From assembly GCA_036386455.1 (NCBI GenBank), contig DASVVS010000042.1, positions 29,832-93,831 on the forward strand: a stretch of DNA of 64,000 nt, given 5' to 3'. The notes under the pieces were generated by a model. It was not told the origin of the DNA and did not search any database. It saw only the letters and a list, made by a program, of their open reading frames with translations. This DNA is from AC-37 sp036386455 (GTDB taxonomy: Bacteria; Actinomycetota; Thermoleophilia; Solirubrobacterales; Thermoleophilaceae). A program made the position numbers and the translations under genes. Shown here piece by piece: positions 43,005 to 50,977 of this stretch (position 1 is its first letter; every line of letters starts with the position of its first letter).

Positions 43005-43871
43005 TCAGGGCGACTGGGGCAGCTTCTTCGCGCCCCGCTTGCGGACCGGCCGCGACGGCGGGGGCACGACGGGGCCGATGTCCCCGTCCGGCGCCTCGTC
43101 CAGGTCGGCGATGACGGGCGCGTGATCGCTCGGGCCGCTCCCCTTGCGCGCGTGCCGGTCCACCCACGCCGCCTTCACGCGGTCCGCCACGGAGTCGCTC
43201 GCCAGGATCAGGTCGATCCTCATCCCGAGGTCCTGGTGGAACATCCCGGCCCGGTAGTCCCAGTAGGTGAACACGGTCTCGTCCGGCCAGCGCTCGCGCA
43301 CCACGTCGCGAAGGCCGGCCGCCTGCAGCTCGGCCAGCGCCTCCCGCTCGGGCGCGGTCACGTGCGTCTGCCCTTCGTACGCGTCGGGATCGAACACGTC
43401 GTCGTCGGTCGGAGCGATGTTCACGTCGCCGGCGACCACCGTGGCCTCCGGCCCGTCCGCGATCATCGCGCGCAGCGACGCCAGCCAGGCGAGCTTGTAG
43501 TGGTAGTGCTCGGAGTCCGGAGAGCGGCCGTTCGGCACGTACACCGAGACGACGCGGATGCCGCCGCAGGTCGCCGAGACGGCGCGCGCCTCCGGATGCG
43601 GGAAGCCCGGCGCGTCCTCGCCGAGGCCGCGCACCACGTCCTCCAGGCCGGCGCGCGAGAGGATGGCGACCCCGTTCCAGGACGCCTCGCCGTGAGCCGC
43701 CACCTCGTACCCGCGGCCGGCGAGCTCCTCGCCGAGCAGCGCCTCGAACGCCTCGTCCGCGAGCTTGGTCTCCTGCAGGCAGACGACGTCCGGCTGCCGC
43801 TCGTCCAGCCACGGCAGCAGGCGCGGCATGCGCTGCTTGACCGAGTTGACGTTCCAGGTGGCGATGCGCAT
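43005..43871 (-). CDS. xthA: Exodeoxyribonuclease III (AP endonuclease)
   Basis: A 288-residue EEP-superfamily nuclease that cuts abasic DNA and trims 3' ends in base-excision repair. MRIATWNVNSVKQR, CLQETKLADEAF (catalytic Glu), VYVPNGRSPDSE, GDVNIAPTDDDVF and GPSDHAPV (Asp-His pair) are all in place. The last ~25 residues (PSRPVRKRGAKKL) are a basic tail. ATG at 43871 is preferred over GTG 9 bases upstream because of the conserved MRIATWNVN. It is convergent with the LigD-type polymerase gene, a DNA-repair neighbour. Confidence 0.93.
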   Translation of the reverse strand: MRIATWNVNSVKQRMPRLLPWLDERQPDVVCLQETKLADEAFEALLGEELAGRGYEVAAHGEASWNGVAILSRAGLEDVVRGLGEDAPGFPHPEARAVSATCGGIRVVSVYVPNGRSPDSEHYHYKLAWLASLRAMIADGPEATVVAGDVNIAPTDDDVFDPDAYEGQTHVTAPEREALAELQAAGLRDVVRERWPDETVFTYWDYRAGMFHQDLGMRIDLILASDSVADRVKAAWVDRHARKGSGPSDHAPVIADLDEAPDGDIGPVVPPPSRPVRKRGAKKLPQSP

Positions 43872-43939
43872 CGCGTGCACGGTACGCGAGGCAGCCTCGC
43901 TTCATACCCCCCATTCGGTCGGGTATCGCTTCCACCGCA

Positions 43940-43956
43940 CCCGACTTAGTGTCGGG
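43940..43956. promoter_or_regulatory. Possible promoter/stem upstream of the phospholipase D-like gene
   Basis: CCCGAC-TTAGT-GTCGGG is a 6-bp inverted repeat. It overlaps TAGTGT (43947-43952), a -10-like TANNNT hexamer also seen before the tyrosinase. A start about 7 bases on would leave a ~26-base leader before GGAGG. No -35 is obvious. It may be an operator over the -10. Confidence 0.3.
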
Positions 43957-43984
43957 GTGTAGCCGCTGATCGGGGGAGGAACTC

Positions 43985-45256
43985 GTGCTGAAGAAGCTGG
44001 CCGCCGCTCTGGCCGCCGCAACCATGCTCGTACTGGCGCCGGCCGCGCAGGCCGGACGCACCGTCGCCGTCGGGCCGCTCGGAAGCGGTCAGGTCGGCGC
44101 CGACGCCACCTTCGCCGAGGGCAGCACGACGTCGCCCGACAACACCATCCTCGTCCACCTCGAGGGACTGATCGACAGGGCGGACGCCACCTCCTACATC
44201 AGCGGCGCGATGTTCAGCCTCACCGACGAGGGCCGGATCGAGAAGGCGCTGCGCCGGGCGGGGCACCGGGGTGTCCACCTCTGGCTTGTCTACGACAAGT
44301 CGCTCGCGATCTTCAACGACTGGGCGACCCTGGACCCGGTCGCGAAGTCGCACCTGCACATCTCGGAGTGCATCTACGGCTGCCTGTCGGCGACCCCCGG
44401 CGGGCCGAACAACGACCCGGCGGCGAGCATCCAGCACGCAAAGTACTTCACGTTCTCGCGGACGCAGCGCTACGCGAACGGAGCCTTCTCGCCGGCGACA
44501 TGGGTCGCCTCGGCGAACCTCGACGCGAACACCGGCACCGACGCGTGGAACAACGCGCTCTCGATCTTCGGCGACAGCGGGCTGAACGCCGAGATGGAGA
44601 AGACCTTGCGCGACCAGGCGAACGGCGCGGGGGGCAAGTGGGGCGCGAACTTCGACTACTTCACGTGGCCGAGCCCGAACCCCGCGGGCACCGAGAGCAA
44701 CGGCGCGTTCATCGCGTCGACCTCCGGCACGGCCGGCGTCTGGTCCCCCGAGCAGCAGACCGACCTGCTGGGGGCGCAGCTCGACCAGCTCAAGGCGCCC
44801 GATGAGGGCGGCAACGCGGACTGCCGGGTCGTGGTCCTGGAGAACTACCTGGAGTCGATCCGCTCGAGCGTCATCAGCCGGCTGCACGAGCTCGTCGAGG
44901 GCGGCTGCTCGATGCGGATCGCCGTCAATTACGTGGACCGGACCGACGAGCCCGACTACATCGACATGGACGGGCCGGCGAAGGACCTGCTCTGCAACCA
45001 GACGCACGGCGACCTCCGCGTCATCGCGGTGCGCAAGATGCACAACAAGGCGATCGCCGCGTACGGGACGTTCGTCGGCACGTACCGGGCCACGGTCTGG
45101 ACCGGGTCGCACAACGTCACCCAGAACGCGCTCCGGAAGAACGACGAGCTCCTGTTCCGCGCCGACGGCGCTCCGGCGCTGGCGGACCAGTTCTTCAACG
45201 AGTACGCGGTCGCGTACCTGAACACCGCCAGGGACGTCTGCACCGCGCCCTCCTGA
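43985..45256 (+). CDS. Secreted phospholipase D-like (HKD-superfamily) protein
   Basis: A 423-residue exported protein. MLKKLAAALAAATMLVLAPAAQA is a signal peptide. Two PLD half-sites are present: IQHAKYFTFSRT followed by SANLDANTG, and VRKMHNKAIAAYG followed by TGSHNVTQNALRKNDELL. Each has the HxK pair and a following Asn, as in phosphodiesterases of the PLD group. The GTG start is supported by GGAGG five bases upstream. It stands alone; likely it cleaves lipids or nucleic acids outside the cell, substrate unknown. Confidence 0.85.
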   Translation: MLKKLAAALAAATMLVLAPAAQAGRTVAVGPLGSGQVGADATFAEGSTTSPDNTILVHLEGLIDRADATSYISGAMFSLTDEGRIEKALRRAGHRGVHLWLVYDKSLAIFNDWATLDPVAKSHLHISECIYGCLSATPGGPNNDPAASIQHAKYFTFSRTQRYANGAFSPATWVASANLDANTGTDAWNNALSIFGDSGLNAEMEKTLRDQANGAGGKWGANFDYFTWPSPNPAGTESNGAFIASTSGTAGVWSPEQQTDLLGAQLDQLKAPDEGGNADCRVVVLENYLESIRSSVISRLHELVEGGCSMRIAVNYVDRTDEPDYIDMDGPAKDLLCNQTHGDLRVIAVRKMHNKAIAAYGTFVGTYRATVWTGSHNVTQNALRKNDELLFRADGAPALADQFFNEYAVAYLNTARDVCTAPS

Positions 45257-45260
45257 TCGG

Positions 45261-48119
45261 CTAGGTCAGCAGCCCCAGCTCGGCCGCGCGGTGCGCCGCC
45301 TCGATGCGCGAGCGCGAGTCGAGCTTGCGCAGGAGGTTGCGCACGTGCATGTCCACGGTGCGGGTGCTGAGGAAGAGCTCCTGGGCGATCTCGCGGTTCG
45401 TGCGTCCCACCGAGACGAGCCGCACCACCTCGACCTCCCGCCGCGAGAGCCCCGCGCCGTCCGCCTCCGCCGCGGCGCGGCGGCCGAGCCGGCGCACCAC
45501 CGACTCACCCAAGTCCGCGACCTCGCGGGCCGCCTCCGCCGCGAGCGGCCGGGCTCCGAGCTTCTTGGCCGTCCGGTAGGCGTCGGCGAGCCGCTCCAGG
45601 GCAAGCTCGCGCTCGCCCGCGGCGGCCAGCGCCACGCCCGCCCGAAGCTCGATCTCGGCCCGGTCGTACGGAAGGTCGAGGCCCCGGTGGAGCTCGACCG
45701 CGTGCCCGAGCTGCTCCGCCGCGGTGTCGGCGTCGCCATCGGCCAGGGCGGTCTCCGCGATGGCGTGCGCGAGCGCGGCCAGCGCGTCGGCGTGACCCGT
45801 CTCGGACGAGATCCGGGTCAGCACCTCCGCACACGCGTTGGCACCGCCCAGGTCGCCGCGGCGGGCGAAGAACGACGCGCCCCAGCGCAGGCCCTTGACC
45901 GAGTAGTGGTGGTCCTCGCTGCTCTCCCAGCGCGCGATCAGCGAGCGGCAGCGCTCGGCGGCCTCCTCGTCCGCCCCCTCGGCGGCCGCTACCCGCGCGA
46001 GCCCCGTCGTCGTGTCTACGGACATGTTGTAGTGGCCCACGCGCGACGCCGTGGCGTATGACGAGGAGAGGAGCCTGCGCGCGGAGCTGAGCTTTCCCTG
46101 CAGGCCGTAGATGAAGCCGATCAGGCCCTCCGCCACCCAGACGGCGGTGCCGGAGGAGACGAGGTCGCGGCCGAGCGCGAGCGCCTCGCGCCACTCGCCG
46201 CACTCACGCAGGACGTAGACCATGCAGGTCACGCACGCCACCTCGGTGCCGCCGGCGTCGGCGGTGCGGCAGAGCTCCAGCGCGCTGTTCAGCGTCGCCT
46301 GGGCGCGGCGGTAGTCGGCGCCGTCGTAGAGGACGAGGCTCAGACGTTGATAGAGCTCCGCGGCGGCCGCGGTCAGGTCGTGCTCCAGCGCCAGCGCCAG
46401 CCCCGTCCGCACGGTCTCGAGCCCCGCGTCGAAGTCCCCGCCCTTCGCGCGCGCGACGCCCTCGAGCCCGAGCGCGCGCGCCCTGAGGTCGAGCCGCCCG
46501 GCCGCGTCGGCGTCGCCGGCCGCGGCCTGCGCCAGCTCGATCACGCCGGAGTAGCTGGCCGAGGCCCGCAGGTAGTTGGCCATCGCGAGCCGCTCGACCG
46601 CCGCCTCGGCCGGGCGGCCGGCGGCGCCGAACGCCTCCGCGGCGGCGCGGCGGGCGGAGAGGGCGGCCTCACGGTCGCCGGTGAGGTCGTGGACGCCCGC
46701 GAGCCGGCGCTGCGCCGCGCCGTAGTCCTCGGGCGCGCCCTCGCCGGCACGGATCGCGCAGATCTCCCGCCAGCCGCGGGCCGCCTCGGCCAGCTCGCCC
46801 GCCAGCTCGGCGCTGCTCGCGTAGCACTCGAGTGCCTCGATGCGCTGCTCCTCGTGCTCGCCGTCGACCCACAGCTCGAGCGCCTGGCGACCGGCGCGAG
46901 CGGCGTCCCGGTAGGCGTGGACCTCGCGTGACTCCCGCGCCGCGCGCAGCAGCGCCTCGCGGGCCCGGGACGGCTCGCGCGCGCCCAGCCAGTGCGTGGC
47001 CACCTCGATGCTCTCGGCGCCGCGATCGACGAGGCCCTCGGCCAGCCGGCGGTGCAGCGAGCGCCGTTGCAGCCACGGCAGGTCGGCGTACAGGGCCTCC
47101 CGCGCGAGCGCGTGGCGGAACGCGCCCCGCCCTCCGTCCGTCTCCACGAGGAGGCCGCTCTCCACGGCCTCGCCCAGGCCGTCGGCGCTCGCGAGCTCGG
47201 CCACCAGGTCCAGGTCGAACGCGTCGCCCGCCACCGCTGCCGCGTCGGCGGCCGCTCTCGCCTCCTCCGAGAGCTCCGAGGCCCCGATGAGCACGGCGTC
47301 GCGAACCGTGTCCGGCACCGGGACCTCGCCGCTTCCGGCGAGCTCGAGACCCCGGCGTCCCGAGGTGACGGCGCTCGTCTTCAGCAGGGCGCGCGCCAGC
47401 TCCTCGACGAAGAACGAGACGCCCTGCGTGCGGTCCTGGACCGTCCGGCTCAGCGACGGGGCGGGCGCGGCTCCGAGGATCTGCTCGAGGAGATCGGCCG
47501 TCTCCGCCGGCTCGAGCGGCGGCACCGTGAGCTCGTCGAGGTGCCCGCCGCGGCGCAGCTCGTGCCGCAGCCGCCGGATGGTGTGGTCGCGCGGCAGGCC
47601 GTCAGAGCGGTAGGCGGCGACCAGCAGCAGCGGCATCCCCGCCAGCGGCTCGGCAAAGGCCGGGAGAAGCTCCAGGGTCGCCTCGTCCGACGACTGCAGG
47701 TCGTCGAGCACCACCATCGCGTGGCCCTCGCCCGCCACCTTCCCCAGCGCGCAGCAGACCGCTTCGAAGAGCGTCGCGCGGTCGGTCGCCGGAGCCCGCC
47801 TCCCGACCTCCGGGAGGATCCGCGCGAGATGGGGCAGGAGGGGACCGCAGCCGTCGAAGGCGTCCGGGTTCGCGCGCAGGTGGCCGCGCAGCGCGGCGGC
47901 GATCGGTCCGTACGGCGCCGCCGCCGCGTGGCCCGCGCGACCCCAGAGAACCGGGCCGTCCGAGCCCTCGGCGACGTGCTCCACGAGGCGGGTCTTGCCG
48001 ACGCCGGCCTCGCCCGCCACCAGCACGAGGGAGCCGCGCCCGCCGCGCGCCCGCTCCAGGGCGTCGCTGAGCCGCTCCCGCTCGGCCCCACGCCCCACGA
48101 GCGCGCTCCGGGTGGCCAT
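45261..48119 (-). CDS. Large LuxR-family (LAL) ATP-binding transcriptional regulator
   Basis: A 952-residue regulator of the LAL group. The N-terminal STAND-like AAA ATPase has the Walker A loop GEAGVGKTRL and MVVLDDLQSSDE (Walker B). A long helical region of tetratricopeptide-type repeats follows. The C-terminal LuxR DNA-binding domain runs from LSRREVEVVRLVSVGRTNRE through STRTVDMHVRNLLRKL. It regulates pathways after ATP and ligand binding. It stands alone, 4 bp after the convergent phospholipase D-like stop. A strong hairpin (48138-48170) lies just upstream of its start and ends the DUF4242 transcript. Confidence 0.93.
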   Translation of the reverse strand: MATRSALVGRGAERERLSDALERARGGRGSLVLVAGEAGVGKTRLVEHVAEGSDGPVLWGRAGHAAAAPYGPIAAALRGHLRANPDAFDGCGPLLPHLARILPEVGRRAPATDRATLFEAVCCALGKVAGEGHAMVVLDDLQSSDEATLELLPAFAEPLAGMPLLLVAAYRSDGLPRDHTIRRLRHELRRGGHLDELTVPPLEPAETADLLEQILGAAPAPSLSRTVQDRTQGVSFFVEELARALLKTSAVTSGRRGLELAGSGEVPVPDTVRDAVLIGASELSEEARAAADAAAVAGDAFDLDLVAELASADGLGEAVESGLLVETDGGRGAFRHALAREALYADLPWLQRRSLHRRLAEGLVDRGAESIEVATHWLGAREPSRAREALLRAARESREVHAYRDAARAGRQALELWVDGEHEEQRIEALECYASSAELAGELAEAARGWREICAIRAGEGAPEDYGAAQRRLAGVHDLTGDREAALSARRAAAEAFGAAGRPAEAAVERLAMANYLRASASYSGVIELAQAAAGDADAAGRLDLRARALGLEGVARAKGGDFDAGLETVRTGLALALEHDLTAAAAELYQRLSLVLYDGADYRRAQATLNSALELCRTADAGGTEVACVTCMVYVLRECGEWREALALGRDLVSSGTAVWVAEGLIGFIYGLQGKLSSARRLLSSSYATASRVGHYNMSVDTTTGLARVAAAEGADEEAAERCRSLIARWESSEDHHYSVKGLRWGASFFARRGDLGGANACAEVLTRISSETGHADALAALAHAIAETALADGDADTAAEQLGHAVELHRGLDLPYDRAEIELRAGVALAAAGERELALERLADAYRTAKKLGARPLAAEAAREVADLGESVVRRLGRRAAAEADGAGLSRREVEVVRLVSVGRTNREIAQELFLSTRTVDMHVRNLLRKLDSRSRIEAAHRAAELGLLT

Positions 48120-48137
48120 GGCCGCAGTCTAAGGCGC

Positions 48138-48170
48138 TCCCGCCGGCGGCCCGTGCCGCCGCCGGCGGGA
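48138..48170 (-). terminator. Perfect 13-bp hairpin terminator
   Basis: TCCCGCCGGCGGC (48138-48150) pairs perfectly with GCCGCCGGCGGGA (48158-48170) across a 7-base loop, starting 7 bases after the DUF4242 stop (48178) and 18 bases before the LuxR start. It separates the two same-strand transcripts, and lies inside the space where the LuxR promoter must also sit. Confidence 0.75.
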
Positions 48171-48177
48171 CACCCGT

Positions 48178-48471
48178 TCAGGCGGCGGCGACCGCCGGGT
48201 CGGGCCGCACCACGACGGTGTCGGCGACCGGGATGATCTCGTCGACGGGAAGGTCGGCGGCATCCGCGTGCGCCCGGATCGCCTGCGGGCTCTCGGCCTC
48301 GTAGATGCAGACGGTCCCCACCTCGCCGCTGTCCTCGCCGAGCACGTAGCTTCGGATCCAGCGGACGCCGGAGCCCTCCTTGTCGCCCTCCTCGGTCGAC
48401 CGGCCGGCGGCCGTCTCGAGGTCCTGGGGCGTGGCCCAGCCGTTGCGCCTGATGATCGCGTACAGGTCCAT
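48178..48471 (-). CDS. DUF4242-type small protein
   Basis: A 97-residue protein resembling the DUF4242 (SCO4226-like nickel-binding) family. MDLYAIIRRNGWATPQDLE, VRWIRSYVLGEDSGEVGTVC and IRAHADAADLPVDEI follow the family layout of two ferredoxin-like halves with a WIRSYV strand. The ATG at 48471 has GGTAGGAGA close upstream. It ends at a strong hairpin. Function is unknown; members often accompany stress genes. Direct TACGGCAA repeats lie ~100-130 bp upstream. Confidence 0.7.
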   Translation of the reverse strand: MDLYAIIRRNGWATPQDLETAAGRSTEEGDKEGSGVRWIRSYVLGEDSGEVGTVCIYEAESPQAIRAHADAADLPVDEIIPVADTVVVRPDPAVAAA

Positions 48472-48569
48472 TTCTCCTACCTCTCCGGGACCGCCCGACC
48501 CTCGCGGCGCCCCTGTCTCGGTTGCGAGGCGGACGCTATGGACCCGGGATCCGGCGCACATCCGTCGAA

Positions 48570-48599
48570 TTGCCGTACTTTCGGTGCGCGGTTGCCGTA
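48570..48599. promoter_or_regulatory. Direct repeat TTGCCGTA, 22 bp apart
   Basis: TTGCCGTA occurs at 48570-48577 and 48592-48599, 22 bp apart, in the 186-bp spacer between the DUF4242 gene and the tyrosinase-partner gene. On the minus strand it reads TACGGCAA. This is a plausible two-site operator for the DUF4242 gene. The rest of the spacer shows nothing else. Confidence 0.4.
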
Positions 48600-48657
48600 T
48601 TCGCGGGCGGCATGCGCGCGAGTGCGGAGCGCGGACTGCCGGCTCTCGCCCAGGCGG

Positions 48658-49119
48658 TCAGATCTCCCTCGTGAGCGACGACTGCCGCAGGTTGCGGGGC
48701 GTGGGATCGCCGCTCTGGCGCACGGCTATGAACGACGCGGTGTAGCCCGCGGGCGAGGACGGGCCGTGAGCGTTCACGCGGACCACGGTGCCGAGCAGGC
48801 ACGGGACCTGGTCCACGCCGTCGGGCCACCGGTGGGCCGTCACGCCGCGGTAGTCGTAGCGCCACCCCTCGGTCGGCGTTCCGTCGATGCCGAGGCCGAC
48901 GATCGAGAAGCCGGGCGGATCGCCCGGCAGGGTCTCGCCCTGGAGCGTGAGGGCGTACCCGGTGCCCATCCCGAGCGCGCCGCCGAAGCGGCCGCCCTCG
49001 CCGGCCTCGAAGTCGAACACGCCCTCTCCGAAGATCAGTGCCAGCGCGGCTCGCGCGTCGCCTCCCACGAGCGCCGGCGTGCTGCGATAGCTCCGGTAGG
49101 TCCATCTCCCGCTCAGCAT
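48658..49119 (-). CDS. Unknown small protein divergent from the tyrosinase
   Basis: A 153-residue protein without signal peptide. It has aromatic and Gly-rich strands (RWTYRSYRS, GGRFGGALGMGTGY, EGWRYDYRGVTAHRW), suggesting a beta-barrel, but I recognise no family. It is not the MelC1-type tyrosinase chaperone of streptomycetes. ATG at 49119 has GAGGAA upstream. It is divergent from the tyrosinase across 78 bp, sharing the promoter region, so a partner or accessory role to the tyrosinase is suggested but not shown. Confidence 0.6.
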   Translation of the reverse strand: MLSGRWTYRSYRSTPALVGGDARAALALIFGEGVFDFEAGEGGRFGGALGMGTGYALTLQGETLPGDPPGFSIVGLGIDGTPTEGWRYDYRGVTAHRWPDGVDQVPCLLGTVVRVNAHGPSSPAGYTASFIAVRQSGDPTPRNLRQSSLTREI

Positions 49120-49137
49120 GCGTTCCTCTGACTCAGG

Positions 49138-49167
49138 TTGAACGGTCAGCTTCGGTTGAAGTAGTGT
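49138..49167 (+). promoter_or_regulatory. Probable promoter of the tyrosinase gene
   Basis: TTGAAC (49138-49143) and TAGTGT (49162-49167) are spaced by 18 bp, a good sigma-70-like arrangement. GGTTGAA is repeated at 49137-49143 and 49154-49160, and an inverted GGTCAG/CTGACC pair (49144-49149, 49175-49180) brackets the start region. Shared intergenic space with the divergent small gene. Confidence 0.45.
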
Positions 49168-49197
49168 CGCTCATCTGACCAACCTTGGGAGCCCCAC

Positions 49198-50787
49198 ATG
49201 CCAGTAAAGCCCGGTGTCCGTCGATCGCTGATCGAGATTCAAGCGGAGTACGACAGGGGGGACAAGGCCTCCCTCGAGATGGTCATGCGGGCTTGGAAGG
49301 GCATCAAGGAGCTGCCCGCCGACGATCCCCGTTCGTTCTTCATCATCGGCGGCTTCCACGGTGAGCCGTTCCGCGACCAGGGCGTGACCAACCCCGCCTG
49401 GTGGGGCGGCTACTGCCAGCACGGCACCGTGCTCTTCCCGACCTGGCACCGGGCCTACCTGCACGCGCTCGAGACGGCGCTGCAGAGCATCCCCGGCTGC
49501 CGGGAGGTCATGCTCCCCTTCTGGGACGAGACGAGCCCGGACTCGCTCAGCGGCGGCCTGCCGGGCGCGCTGACGTGGGAGACGTTCGAGCTCGACGGCC
49601 AGGTCATCCCCAATCCGCTGCGCTCGTTCGTCCTGCCCGTGGAGATCGTCGACGCCGTCCCCGCCGACAACTCCATCTACAGCAAGCCGGCCGGGTACGA
49701 GACCGTCCGCTACCCCCTGTCCGGCCTCGTCGGGACCCCCAGCGACCGCGCCGCGACGGCCGCGCACAACGCCAGGTTCGCCGACTACGACAAGAACGTC
49801 GAGCTGCTCAACGGGAACGTCACGACCTGGCTCACCGCCCAGCCGGTGGTCGGCGGCCAGCCCATCGGCGGCTTCGTCCAGCAGAAGTTCGTCCGCTCCA
49901 TGGACGCGCCGAACTACACGCTGTTCTCCAACACCACTTCGACGAAGGCGTACAACGCGGCGCATGCCGGCGGACAGCCCGTCGTCTCACTGGAGAGCCC
50001 GCACAACAGCATCCACCTGGCCATCGGCGGGTTCGACGTCCCGGGCGCCCATCTGTCGCCGATCGCGGGCGCCAACGGGGACATGGGCGAGAACAACACC
50101 GCCGCGCTCGACCCCGTCTTCTACTTCCATCACTGCTTCATCGACTACGCCTTCTGGACCTGGCAGCGCCGGCACGACAGCACGGAGTCGCTGGAGATCG
50201 ACCCGGACGACCCCGGTACGCACTACAGCCTTCCCGGCAACCCCCCGCCGGCCGGATCCCAGCCCGGCGACCATCTCGACGTCAACAGCCCGCTGAACCC
50301 GTTCAAGGCGCGGAGCGGGTCCCCGATGACGTCGGCGGACGTGGCGAACATCGCGCAGCTCGGCTACTCCTACGGGCCCGGGTCGCTCGACCGGTACGCG
50401 ACGACACAGCTCCGCGCGATGGCCGAGGGAGACGCGGCCGCCGAGGCCACCCGTTCGGTCCACGTCGAGGGGCTCGACCGCAGCAAGCTGCGCGGCTCGT
50501 TCGTCATCTCGGCGTTCGCCGAGGTGGACGGCGAGATGCAGGCGGTCGGCCACGAGGCCGTGCTCAGCCGCTGGCAGGTCGAGGGCTGCGCCAACTGCAT
50601 GTCTCACCTCGACGCCGGTGCCGACTTCGCGCTGCCGGCGAACGCGCGCGCCACCGCCGAGGGGACCGCGGATGCCGTGGAGGTGCGGGTGACCAGCCGA
50701 GACGACCAGCTGCAGTTGCGGGACGCGGGCTTGCTCGCGGACGTAGCGCCGCCGGAGCCGCCGGCGTTCCGCGTCGAGGTTCGGTAA
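49198..50787 (+). CDS. Tyrosinase (type-3 copper monophenol oxidase)
   Basis: A 529-residue binuclear copper enzyme that hydroxylates monophenols and oxidises o-diphenols. CuA ligands are H54 (GGFHGEPF), H75 and H84 (YCQHGTVLFPTWHRAY). CuB ligands are in SPHNSIHLAIGG and FYFHHCFIDYAFWTW. Cys73-x-His75 matches the Cys-His thioether pair of fungal-type tyrosinases rather than Streptomyces MelC2. The C-terminal ~180 residues add a domain with CANCMSH. No signal peptide. The ATG has GGGAG upstream. The product is probably melanin-like or a modified phenol. Confidence 0.9.
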   Translation: MPVKPGVRRSLIEIQAEYDRGDKASLEMVMRAWKGIKELPADDPRSFFIIGGFHGEPFRDQGVTNPAWWGGYCQHGTVLFPTWHRAYLHALETALQSIPGCREVMLPFWDETSPDSLSGGLPGALTWETFELDGQVIPNPLRSFVLPVEIVDAVPADNSIYSKPAGYETVRYPLSGLVGTPSDRAATAAHNARFADYDKNVELLNGNVTTWLTAQPVVGGQPIGGFVQQKFVRSMDAPNYTLFSNTTSTKAYNAAHAGGQPVVSLESPHNSIHLAIGGFDVPGAHLSPIAGANGDMGENNTAALDPVFYFHHCFIDYAFWTWQRRHDSTESLEIDPDDPGTHYSLPGNPPPAGSQPGDHLDVNSPLNPFKARSGSPMTSADVANIAQLGYSYGPGSLDRYATTQLRAMAEGDAAAEATRSVHVEGLDRSKLRGSFVISAFAEVDGEMQAVGHEAVLSRWQVEGCANCMSHLDAGADFALPANARATAEGTADAVEVRVTSRDDQLQLRDAGLLADVAPPEPPAFRVEVR

Positions 50788-50792
50788 TGGCG

Positions 50793-50813
50793 CCCGCGTG
50801 CAGAGGACGCGGG
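50793..50813 (+). terminator. Hairpin terminator after the tyrosinase
   Basis: CCCGCGT-GCAGAGG-ACGCGGG is a perfect 7-bp stem six bases after the TAA. The remaining 164 bp up to the patatin stop (50978) shows no gene that I can support. Confidence 0.6.
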
Positions 50814-50977
50814 TCTACCACTGCCACATGATCGGGCTGCCGACCAGGTGAGCGGGGTGTCCATCCCGCGACCAGTGCGTGCGCTGCTGATACCGGCCGC
50901 GGCGGCGCTCCTGCAAGGTCATTGGAGATTCCCGGGGCGCGGCCTGTTCGGCGCGGACGACCCGGGGGTGAGCGAGC

